From Luidia sarsii (lineage: Eukaryota > Echinodermata > Asteroidea > Paxillosida > Luidiidae): a stretch of 64,000 bases of DNA. Shown here one piece after another: positions 1 through 9,404 of the stretch. The DNA is taken from the NCBI GenBank assembly GCA_949987565.1, contig OX465116.1, forward strand, positions 1,957,726 through 2,021,725, written 5' to 3'. Both the position numbers and the translations under genes were made by a program. The notes under the pieces are model-generated. The model saw nothing but the letters and a program-made list of their open reading frames with translations. It did no database searches and was not told the origin of the DNA. The stretch's first letter is position 1. Every line of letters begins with the position of its first letter.

Positions 1-205
1 GGTTGTTTGCATCTTGTTCCCGGGAGATATTCGGCAGTTAATGCTCGAATAGTTTCTGACTGGGGCCCCCACCCAGGCAAAAACTAGTTTTTGGGAGGCC
101 GCCATCTAAGGGCTGCAGGATAGCTCAGATGGGAAAAGCGCTTGTATGCAAAACCAGAGGTCTCGGGTTGAAATGCTGGTCCGATCAAAGTTTTCTTTGC
201 AAATT
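1..205 (+). repeat. tRNA-derived SINE, nearly full length
   Basis: The stretch at about 119-175 resembles a tRNA: an A-box-like segment (gatagctcagatggg), then a B-box-like segment (ggtctcgggttgaaatg). A conserved leader (ggcggccatct on one strand) precedes it and a tail (aaagttttctttgc) follows. The same composite unit recurs in this window near 3395-3592, 7225-7345, 7830-7985, 10840-11060, 25316-25790, 31555-31690, 56920-57060 and 61707-61795, in both orientations. That distribution is what a Pol III SINE family gives. It is not a functional tRNA gene: the stem pairing and spacing are degraded. Confidence 0.75.
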
Positions 206-439
206 GTTTGTGCTCCATCAAATCTACAATGTAGCTGCAAGACATAATGCATAGATCCCCATCACAAAATGTTCCACACTGCTTTCTGACTAATAAAAAT
301 GCCTGTGTGAATCAACCTAAACAAACTGTAGGACCTCAAGATCAATACTTCAGGGCTCAGGACCTCTTATCTATGATACACCTTTTAAATTCCAATCCAG
401 GGCAATTAAGGCAGGCACCACGTACAGTCTCAGTCATGT

Positions 440-830
440 ACAGCCAACTTGAACTTGACGTACATGTACATGTACATGATGATGTGCATACGTGTACATA
501 CCGGCCACCGGGGGTATATGTATAAATGTACATGTATCATGTATTTCATGTACACATCACATACTTGTCATGCTTGTACCTTATATGTGTACATGTACAT
601 GCCATAGTGACACATTATGTACCGGTACATGTACATGTACATGTGTGAGAATTATTTGCAGGTGTTCATAATGTATGTAGCTACCAGTACATGATGTACA
701 GTATGTACAGTGTACATGCATCCGCTATGTACCGGTATTGAAAAACAATGACCACTGAACAACTTACATATGGTACATGTACTGGTACATGTACCAGCAT
801 GTTCCATTGTCCTGTTTTCATGCACAATTG
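440..830. repeat. TGTACA/ACATGT palindromic hexamer low-complexity tract
   Basis: Overlapping tgtaca and acatgt hexamers recur throughout, for example at 459-478, 585-600 and 622-645, interspersed with accggtac. The tract is self-complementary and could form hairpins. No coding potential beyond chance open frames is seen. Confidence 0.7.
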
Positions 831-2172
831 TCCATTGTGGTGACTGTACGTGTCCCAAATAGACAGAACAACTGAGCATTAACCATTGATTATCAATAGA
901 GACAAAAGACGGATTGTAGTCAGAGACAATGACAGAGGAACAGTAGCCATTACATGTACAGGACTACAGGGTACGGAGTACCATACGATGCACATGCAAT
1001 ATGGTCCAATTAACTTGTTGAGAATTTAAAATGTACATTCTAGGAGATATTGGGGTTAATAACATAAGAGTCAGAACTTGTACCTGCATTATTTCCCCTT
1101 TTTTATGACCGCAATCAATTAGGATGAATACAAACCACGTTAACAACCACTATATTGATGCACATGTTAACTACTTAGAGTAAGATAAGCCCGTCTTCAT
1201 TTCTAATTGTATGCACACTGGGCAGCTAAAAAAAAAAATTCAATTACCGCAAATTGCTGGGAACCTTGGAACTGAAAATTCCAAATTACTTGACCCCCAT
1301 ATTTGCCACACTTTAGATGGAAAGTCTTGGTGCAGGGAAGTATTTCCCCATCTGTGTATTAAACAGCTGATCGCTTTAATCTGCAGACTATGTCAATGGG
1401 AATCAAATTTCTCATAACATCTGGACTTGCGGTTACCTTTGAATCTTTATTTGACCATTTAAGCAAACAGTTCCAAAACAATATGAAAAGCATGCCTGAT
1501 AATAATAACAACTGGTATTTTAAAAGCGGCAACTCCATCGATCAAGACGCTCAAAGCAGTTTCAGACGAGTGGATTACATTATAGTTACAATGTCTACTA
1601 AAGATAACAGTGGTGGGCTACAGTTTTGCTAAATTGAATCACATGTATTCATGTAAGTACACCTGTATGTATACACTTTCATTTATTTAATAATTCTTTT
1701 TTCTTTTACTGTTTTTTTCATCCAATTAGTTTGGAGAGCCCCCCCCGACAGAAACTAGATGCCTTAGGGCAATCTTACAGGAGCTAACTGGATGCTATTT
1801 TTGTTTTCTTAGATTGTTTAGTGTCAATTTTTTTTCCCTTTTTATTGTGTGCTGTGATATGTATATATCCTAGAAAATCAAATAAATTCATTTGAGGGTT
1901 TACAGATGCGCACATAGGTAAAAAAAGGAAAACGTTGCATGACACAAATGTAAAGAACCTACGACGGAAACGATTTGCCAGCCTGTTTGCAGCGCACTTG
2001 TACGAGACTGCAACTAACCCACGAGAAGCGTAGTGATACTGCATCAACATCTACACACGTATAAGATGGTATCGCTGTGCCATGGGCACTTGATATCACA
2101 GGCCGCAGACAGTGATAACGGCTGATTAATATCAGGGATGCTGAGAATACACAGCCACCTTTTTCCACTTAC
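831..2172. other. Probable second intron of the MAO-like gene, no feature recognised
   Basis: If the gene continues to the left, this stretch is intronic. I searched its minus-strand frames for the next monoamine oxidase exon (the segment following the GGRT motif) and did not find it. It is AT-rich with short homopolymer runs. Confidence 0.5.
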
Positions 2173-3652
2173 CACTTGCGTCAACGTCCGCCCGCCCAGT
2201 CGATCCCGGGCTTCCACCACCAGCACATCCAGACCTTCCTCCTTCAGAAGCTTGGCTGCGGACAGCCCTGCAAAACAGACAAACAACACAAATGAAGACA
2301 ATTGACTTTGTGGGAAGGCCGCCATCTATTAGGGCTGACTAGCTGAGACGGTTAGTACACTGGTACATTAACTTTAGGTCAATTGAAAACCTTGATTTGG
2401 CATTATTCATTGTTACATTATAATCCTAGATCAAACCTAGTCCCACTTACTAGGCCGCTAGGAGCTCCCTTTAAACGAGTTTTGAGATTATATGTCGCAC
2501 TAGTGCGACAGATAATCTCAAATAATCTCAGATAATCTCAAAACCCGTTTAAGGGGAGCTTCTTGCAGCCCAGCAAGTGGGACTAGATCAAACCCAATTT
2601 GTTTTGTGTTTGGGGCTTAGAATTACAAACCTTGGATTCAAGATCAGGTCTAGGCAAATGGTCCATAGACAATTATCACAACTTGTTCAATATCCCAGTA
2701 TTCCCAGTATCTGTTCTGGTGCATTCAGACTAGTCCGAGTAACTTGGACCCGACAAGTCACCCGTCCCTCAAAATTTCAAAATTCGATAAAAACAGAGTG
2801 ACTTGTCGGGTCCAAGTTACTCGGACTACATTCAGCCAGAGGTCGTAGGTTCAAGGGCCTGTGTAGTGACCAGTTTATTTTATCGACCTTTTCCTGGTAC
2901 AGACGGACAGCAAGCTGAGGTGGTAAAAGTGCTAAATACAACTTAAGGTCTCGGGTTCAACAAGGTCTCGGGTTCAAGTCCTACTCTCTATCTAGAGGAA
3001 AAAATGCCTTCCTATTTTTCAAATTATTAAAAAATAAAAATCACAGTCGACTAACTCAGCTTCCTTTTTCATTTGTTTGATTGAAAACTGTTTCTCCTGA
3101 ATTGCTGGGGTCATGGTTTACAATAGTCCCACTTACTGGGGCGCTAGTACTAGTAGTACTAGTAGTACTAGTACTAGTAGTTCCCCTAGTTAAACGAGTT
3201 TTGAGATTATCTGTCGCACTAGCTACAGATAATCTAAAACCTCTTTCAAGGGGAGCTACTACTACTAGCGGCCCAGTAAGTGGGACCTTGGAGGAATTCG
3301 TATTCCTCCATTGTGATGGTGGGACTAGGTTTACAACAAATTCGTAACTTTGTATCATATTCGTCAATATGTGGGCTCCCTTGAGCAGTAGAGATACATC
3401 ATTTTTTTACATGTATGTATGGCAGTTATGCCAGTTATTAATGATCGAATACACCTGCAGCCAAAGAAAGGTTAGTTGACTATTTGGGAAGGCCGCCATT
3501 TAAAGGGCTGGACAGCTCAGGCGATAAGATAGCTATAGAACACTAAGGCCAAGGGCTTGGGCCTAGTCCCAGTCCTGTCAAATTTTCTTTACAAACTCAC
3601 CCGAAATTCCCCCTCCGATAATGATAACATCTTTCTTGCCGGCAGTGGCCAT
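2173..3652 (-). CDS. Monoamine oxidase-like flavin amine oxidase, first two coding exons (partial)
   Basis: Flavin-dependent amine oxidases oxidatively deaminate amines using FAD. Exon 1 (3652-3601) starts [17 protein letters not shown] and carries the Rossmann dinucleotide-binding GxGxxG-type motif. Exon 2 (2267-2173, 95 bp) continues [12 protein letters not shown] and reaches [12 protein letters not shown], the conserved second part of the FAD-binding fold (E binds the ribose; GGR follows). The donor after exon 1 (g|gtgagt), the acceptor (ttttgcag) and the exon 2 donor (gtg|gtaagt) are good, and the junction restores G in phase 1. The sequence resembles human MAOA/MAOB over this stretch, but only about 49 residues are visible. 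A related flavin amine oxidase (spermine or polyamine oxidase class) is possible. The start is the only in-frame ATG near the Rossmann motif. Later exons, including the flavin-cysteine region, are outside the window. Confidence 0.8.
2438..2585. mobile_element. Palindromic MITE (TAGTCCCAC family), copy 1, 9-bp TSD
   Basis: The ends are inverted (tagtcccactta at left, taagtgggacta-like at right) around a palindromic core (gtcgcactagtgcgac). Both flanks read gatcaaacc, a 9-bp target-site duplication. It lies in intron 1 of the MAO-like gene. A 9-bp duplication is typical of Mutator-like elements; the superfamily assignment is inference. Confidence 0.85.
2731..2828. mobile_element. Palindromic MITE (TAGTCCGAGTAAC family), 9-bp TSD
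   Basis: It starts tagtccgagtaacttggacc and ends with the reverse complement. The flanks are cattcagac and cattcagcc, a 9-bp duplication with one mismatch. A second, right-truncated copy lies at about 23780-23850. It shares the TAGTCC end and duplication length with the family at 2438 and 3124. Confidence 0.85.
3124..3327. mobile_element. Palindromic MITE (TAGTCCCAC family), copy 2, 9-bp TSD
   Basis: The ends are tagtcccac and gtgggacta. Both flanks read ggtttacaa, a perfect 9-bp target-site duplication. The core matches copy 1 at 2438-2585 and carries extra (agtact)n sequence near the left end and a small hairpin (ggaattcgtattcc) near the right end. Confidence 0.88.
3395..3592 (+). repeat. 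SINE adjoining the MAO-like exon 1 splice donor
   Basis: It carries the family leader (gactatttgggaaggccg), a degraded tRNA-like head and the tail (aattttctttac), in the orientation opposite to the MAO-like gene. The tail stops about 8 bases from the exon 1 donor, so the SINE forms the very start of intron 1. Confidence 0.65.
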
Positions 3653-4520
3653 GGCGAACGGGAAGCTCTCTCCGGGTTTTCCCCCCAAACAAACAGTAGC
3701 GAAGCAATAAAAAACCAGCAAGTGAACTCCTGGTCGGAAATCGTAATTCAGCGGGGTCGGCCAGTCAACCTCAAGTGCAGCGGACGACAGGTGTATTACT
3801 AGAGCCTATATTATAAAACGCATTCAATTACGCACACATCATGACAGTACACGTACACCTGTACATTATGATACAATGCATATCTAGCGTGTGGAAACTG
3901 CACGTACAACGAACTCAAGTCAACACGCCTGGTACTTCGCCGCACCACTGCTAACAAAGCGCACGTGGTGCAGAATGGAACCAGCCTGTTTCTTATCTCT
4001 TTTTTTTTTTTTTTTGGGGGGGGGGTCATTAATGCCTGTAAAAAAATTCTCCAGGGGCCCGCAAATACGAACAAGTGGCCGCTCTAATTAGATCGGGAGA
4101 TAGGATTGCCTTCCAGACGGACAGAATAAAAGCCAATCCTTTTCCCTTTAGATGCTGGCAGCTGCTCTCAGTGAAATTCAGTGGAAAGTCTCTCTTCCTT
4201 TTTTGGCAGAATCAATGGACGAGCTGGGATGGGGGCGGGGCTAGGGAATGAAGGGGCGTGGCACCTTTTCCCATTCGGTCTTGACAAGTATTAAACACGA
4301 GCTTCGTTCGGACACGTTCAGTTTTCTGATGGTACAAAGGGCAAGGAAGAAGTAAACTATTGGGAAAATAAAAATAGAAATGAAAAATTATCTCGACTGG
4401 TAAACTTTGGAATCAAACAAAACTTGAAATAAATCTAAATATATATAAATATATATTTTAAACGAAAACAAAACGTCTCGTGAACTTTAGCCCCTCTCCG
4501 TTTTTGTTGTTGTAATTTTG

Positions 4521-4865
4521 TTAAAGGCTCTATACGGCATTGGTTAAGGTCAAAAGATTTCCAAAGTTTGTGCGTTACAATACTGTGAAGGTTTTAGCTC
4601 AAATGGTAACATGAACAAGTAGAAAAAGGAAAAAAAAACGTCACGGTTTTCGCACCGATCTGTAGTGTAAACAAAAAATACTCGAGAGTAATAAACTATT
4701 TGTCGATGTTTGAGTGAAGGTTTCTCGAGAAGTACAGCATCCCAGACTATAAGATTTAAACATGAAGATTATATCATGACCATCTACAAACTGTGTAGAT
4801 TAGAAGGAAATCTGTGGACATTGGTGTTTCCTGATCTTCCCAATGTTGTATTGGGCTGCCTTTAA
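4521..4865. mobile_element. TTAA-flanked palindromic MITE
   Basis: It begins TTAA-aggctctatac and ends gggctgcct-TTAA, with subterminal inverted segments (gcattggt and its partner caatgttg). Its core holds the near-palindrome ctcgagagtaataaactatt. Related copies lie at 13016-13215, 13260-13625, 15868-16465 and 56158-56515. TTAA duplications are typical of piggyBac or Kolobok-type transposons. Confidence 0.7.
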
Positions 4866-5450
4866 GTCACTCAACATTTTTGTATATAAAAAAAATATTT
4901 CAACTTGTTCAAAACTTCCCAGTCAGTTCATCCTTTGTTAAAAATATTACTCATAGCAAAAACAAAACGCCCCCCCCCCATTTTTAAAAGAAAATAAATT
5001 CTAAATGACATATCTCACTCTGACTTTATGACTCCTTAATCTATGTGCGTATTTTTCGACCAGGACAAATTTAATTTGGTCATAAAAAAAACCCCACAAA
5101 ACCCCACTTGCAGCATTTAAAAATTTTATTAAATAATTAAAATATATCCCAGTCTGAATGCCGCCGTTGTCAGGTTTGGCATTCTAAACTGACTGAAAAA
5201 TCGGGAACTTCGACGACCGATAACCAGACTTGTCTGGTCATGTGGCGATTATTAGAACAATGCCCATTATCGTCGCGTGTAAACTCCTCAGACGACATGT
5301 CGTGCTTTATGTATATTATATGGCGCATCACACGTTACCTCGAGTATGCAAAGTTATGGGCAGGATCAGGCAAACATAATGGACGGTTGAACCTCTGTGC
5401 CATTAAGGGTGATCATGAAGAATCTCGGCCCGACAATTTCATCGAGCCGC

Positions 5451-5836
5451 TTAAAGCCCCTACGCAACATTGGTCGAGGTCAAAGAATAGCATCCATACG
5501 TTGTCTGATCCAACATAATTATGCATGAAATAGCACAACTGTGAAAATTTCAGCTCAATCCGCCAACCGAGTCTCGAGAAAATCGTGACAACCGCTTCAT
5601 TTGTTTCGCAAAAATGCAGCATTCAACGCCGTATTGTTCCGAAAAATAGTTTTAAATTAGATCTTGGTGCGACGTAAACTATTTCTTTTACTCATTTCTC
5701 CCAAAATACAACATTTTAGGCAGAACTATTTCAGTGAGAGGTTTCTACTATAACCATCTTAAAACTGTATAAGTTTCATGTAAATCTGTGAACATTTCTG
5801 TTTTTCGATCTTACCAATGTTGTGTAGGGGCTTTAA
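5451..5836. mobile_element. TTAA-flanked MITE with 21-bp terminal inverted repeats
   Basis: The left end is TTAA followed by agcccctacgcaacattggt. The right end is the reverse complement with one mismatch, followed by TTAA. The interior (gctcaatccgccaaccgag and neighbours) differs from the 4521 element but recurs in the left half of 15868-16465. Confidence 0.8.
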
Positions 5837-5943
5837 GCAAGAAAAACTTCCAGGCATTTTCACTTGGTGCTTGCTGCACCAAACTTGTTTTCCAATCATG
5901 GGTGCTTAGCATAAAGAGAACTCTGGCTGGCGACCCGGTGTCA

Positions 5944-6307
5944 TGCCAAATAGTGTCCCCTGCCAATTTAATAGTGTCCACTCATTAGCATACTGATCGC
6001 TGATTGGTCCAATACGTATGACATTCAACCACCGTGGTTGGGGTATGGTTGCGCACTACACACGCATTGTGTATGGTTGCTGGCCTAACACACGCAACGT
6101 TGGGCACTTTGGTACCGTTGGACCCTAACTGTACCCGTAACGCTAACCCTAACCCAAACAACCCTAATTCTAACCCTAATCCTAATCCCAATCCTGATTC
6201 TAATCCAAACCCTAACCCTAACGACCCTAATCCTAGTCCTAACGCTAACCAATCAGCGATCAGTATGCTAATGAGCGGACAGTATTTGGCAGGGACACTT
6301 TTTGGCA
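5944..6307. mobile_element. Inverted-repeat element with telomere-like (CCCTAA) core
   Basis: Long inverted ends (about 60 bp each, starting tgccaaatagtgtcccctgc, with internal actcattagcatactgatcg) enclose a degenerate run of ccctaa/cctaatc units at about 6121-6245. No transposase is encoded. The structure is a non-autonomous element that carries an internal telomere-like array. Confidence 0.7.
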
Positions 6308-7224
6308 GGACACCTGGCCCAATTTCAATTTCACAAAACCCTGCTTAACATGAAAATTCGTCCCTGTTTACTTCAAGATTTCGAGCCATACTTCATTTGA
6401 TCCTTGCTGCACTTAACTTGTATTCCAATCACGGGTGCTTAAGTATAAAATACAAGTGTAACTCTGGCTGGTAACCTGATTTTATTCATCGAGGCATTTC
6501 AAAATTGGGTGCTTAAGCGGCTCTGTGAAAATGGCCCCTAAACGTCTTGCCTTCAACACTTTTTTCGAGATTAGCAATGGTTACTGAGCAGTCGGTAAAG
6601 TTTTGGTATTATCTGAGCAAAATAATCTTCAAAAGAGTGGAATTTCTAGAACAATGTTGAATACTTACAACATTCTCTGAAAGTATAGCTTAATGGTTGC
6701 GACTTTCTTATCTGCAATTTAGGCCTACTGTACTTTTTAAACTTTTAATATTTTTTGTTATTTTGATACAAGCAGGACCCCTTTTAAAGGTAGAATGTGT
6801 AATGTCCAATTCACATTTTTGGACACTTTATAACAGGCAATAACTTACAAAAAAAATCTTTAAATGAAATTTCGGATTGAACACGGATAATAGACTCCTT
6901 GAAACAAAAAAAACCCAGCAAACAAATAACGAACAATAAACAGACAAAACAAAAACAGGGCCATTTTCAGTATAACATACATTCAATATATTTAGAATCA
7001 TCAATGTGAAATCCAGCACAAATTTCATGTTTTAAAATACAAATATAATTACACATTTCAAAGGCAAGAACATGTATTCAAAAACTTTTATAGTGAAAAA
7101 CCTAAGAAATCTGGAATACAAATTCAATGCCATTGTCTGAAATCTACAGAGTACAGAATAAGTTAGACTTACATATTCTAGAAAAAATTCCCACTCAATA
7201 CATTAATCAAATTCATGAAAATAT

Positions 7225-7985
7225 GATGAAAAGTAGTTGACTATTTAAGAGGGCCCTACAACTAACGGCTGGATAACCCAGGCAGCAATTTAAGCCACAG
7301 GTCTCCTGTTCAAGTCGAGTCCAGTTGATTTTCCGATTTCCTTTAAAACAAAAACAGCACTGCAATATAAAACTTGGCTAATTCTTTGCTATTTTTTGGC
7401 TTTCTACCGAAATTTCAAATCTTCAATTTCCAAATTTCTAATATTAAATATGAAAACAAACAAGAAATTTCAATAGTATTTAGCACAAGTTCGTAAGAAG
7501 GTAAAATACTTTTCTTCTCAGATCGTCTTAATAACTATTCTAGACCCGTTTGAATTCAATTTGAAAATATTCTTCTTGCTAGTTCCAATACCAGTGTAAA
7601 ATTTCATTGAGCTACCTCAGTCATTAAAAATGATGCCAGCAAACTAATCCTTCATGGTGTCATTAGGTTTTGACTTGTCTTTGACACACACAGTGAACAT
7701 CGTCTGCCTGCAGCCTCATTTCATAAAGCAATGTTTTCATAGACCCTTGTAAGTCTGTGAGAATGTCATTCAAAGTCAAACAAATAAAGGAAAAACCGAC
7801 TGGGAACCTTTGGACCAAATAAAAAAAAAAAAAAAAGGCAAAGAAAACTTTGACTGGACCGCTACTTGAACCCCAGACCTCTGGTTTTGCGTACCAGCAC
7901 TCTTACCATCTGAGCTTTCCAGCCCTTAGATGATGGCCTTCCCATTCCAAAATAGTCAATTAGCCTTTGCTAGGGGGGGGGGGGC
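7225..7985. repeat. Two SINE remnants in opposite orientation
   Basis: A degraded plus-strand SINE lies at about 7225-7345. A minus-strand copy lies at about 7830-7985, with the tRNA-like head ccagacctctggttttgcgt and atctgagctttccagccctt, ending in a G run at about 7972-7983. The 7346-7790 stretch between them shows nothing recognisable. Confidence 0.65.
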
Positions 7986-8477
7986 AGTAAGAAGCATTCA
8001 ACCATTAACTGTCTTATATCCCCACACCACCGATTTCAATCAGTTCCAACAATTTACTGAAGGTACTCAGACTCTTTTATAATTACGTTTTTTTAATCCT
8101 TGTATAGATTTCTTTAAAAAAAAAAGATCAAATTTTCACTACGGTATGGCTTTACCGTCACGACATGTGAATGTTGATTTGGTGTTATAATACTGCAGGA
8201 CAAGTCTAAGGAAGGGGCTGATAGTCACCTTGGACACCATTCACATAGCACCACATAGCTTCCAAAATGTAATTCAATTATGAGCACTACACTCAGTGCT
8301 GATCATGCACTAAGCATCTACTCTGCACTGAGCATCTACGTATACCTCAAGACTCTCCTGAATTAATGACAGAGGAAATCGTCTCGAGCCAATTGAAGGC
8401 CTTCCTAATGAGCCCGGCATTTCAAATTAGCATAGATTGGTAATTAGACATCGAGTAGGGAAAACCCTTGTTGAATT

Positions 8478-8594
8478 AGGCCGTGTCCGAAACGGGCTTC
8501 CAGAGCTACGGCTAGGGCTATTGTCTTCGCATCTGTATTTCCAATAGAGTGAAGACCTAGACCTAGCTCTAGACACCCGTTTTGGACACAGCCT
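8478..8594. mobile_element. Small MITE with GGCCGTGTCC-type inverted ends
   Basis: It begins aggccgtgtccgaaacggg, ends acccgttttggacacagcct, and has an imperfect inverted interior (gagctacggctagggct against agacctagacctagctct). No clear target duplication was found. Confidence 0.55.
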
Positions 8595-8869
8595 GACCTT
8601 ACCGCTGACATGAAAATCACAATACACTGTACATCAATAATTGAGCGCATTATCCACTGCTTTACACAAATTTGAATCCACACTCAAGACCAGCTCAGTG
8701 ATCAAGGGGTAGGGGTTGCAGGCTCTCATCCCGCCCAAGCTGCCTGCATTTCTTCAGCAGGCAATCGGGCAAAGCACTGAGCATCCACTCCCATAGTGCA
8801 AGCCCTCATTGAATCAAATGAGCTGCTAGGAAGCTCGATGCATTCAGCCTCTGCAGTCGATTTCAACAA

Positions 8870-9345
8870 ACCCATCGTAACTTATGATCAATCGCAAGAT
8901 GATGAGCGATGCACAGAAACCATTATAGTGTATCACAACTAACAATGGGTTATCTATCATATGGCTTTTTTGAATTCCATCCCTGTGATCGTTTTCACAA
9001 AATCCATCAAAGCTTATGATCAATCGCAAGATGATGAGCGATGCACAGAAACCATTATAGTGTATCACAACTAACAATGGGTTATCTATCATATGGCTTT
9101 TTTGAATTCCATCCCTGTGATCGTTTTCACAAAATCCATCAAAGCTTATGATCAATCGCAAGATGATGAGCGATGCACAGAAACCATATAGTGTATCACA
9201 ACTAACGATGGGTTATCCATCATATGGCTTTTTTTGATTCCATCCCTGTGATCGATTTCACAAAACCCATCAAAGCTTATGATCAATCGCAAGATGTTGA
9301 GCGATGCACAGAAACCATTACGGTGTATCACAACTGGGCTATCCA
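8870..9345. repeat. 132-bp tandem repeat, about 3.6 copies
   Basis: The segment atcaatcgcaagatgatgag begins at 8887, 9019 and 9151, with a diverged copy at 9282, giving a 132/132/131-bp period. It ends about 60 bp downstream of the XPG stop codon, so it may lie in the 3' UTR. Open frames through it are products of the repeat. Confidence 0.85.
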
Positions 9346-9404
9346 TTGTAAGTTGAGTTACGATGCGTTGTAAGGGTTTTTTTGGGTGAAATCCAGCGCT
9401 GAAC

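Larger units (their letters stand above)
3653..9404. other. Intergenic region between MAO-like and XPG genes, repeat-dominated
   Basis: No conserved coding sequence is recognised. This interval holds the upstream region of the MAO-like gene and the downstream region of XPG. It contains TTAA-flanked MITEs, a telomere-like element, two or three SINE remnants, T-run/G-run junctions (about 3999-4023) and a 132-bp tandem repeat. The stretch 6310-7220 shows nothing beyond AT-rich sequence. Confidence 0.6.

Noticed and set aside
119..185. Possible tRNA gene
   Set aside because: The A and B boxes are recognisable, but the cloverleaf is degraded and the unit is dispersed in many copies, so it is a SINE head.
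6121..6245. Chromosome end or true telomere
   Set aside because: The units are degenerate, the tract is only about 120 bp, and it lies inside inverted repeats with ordinary sequence on both sides.
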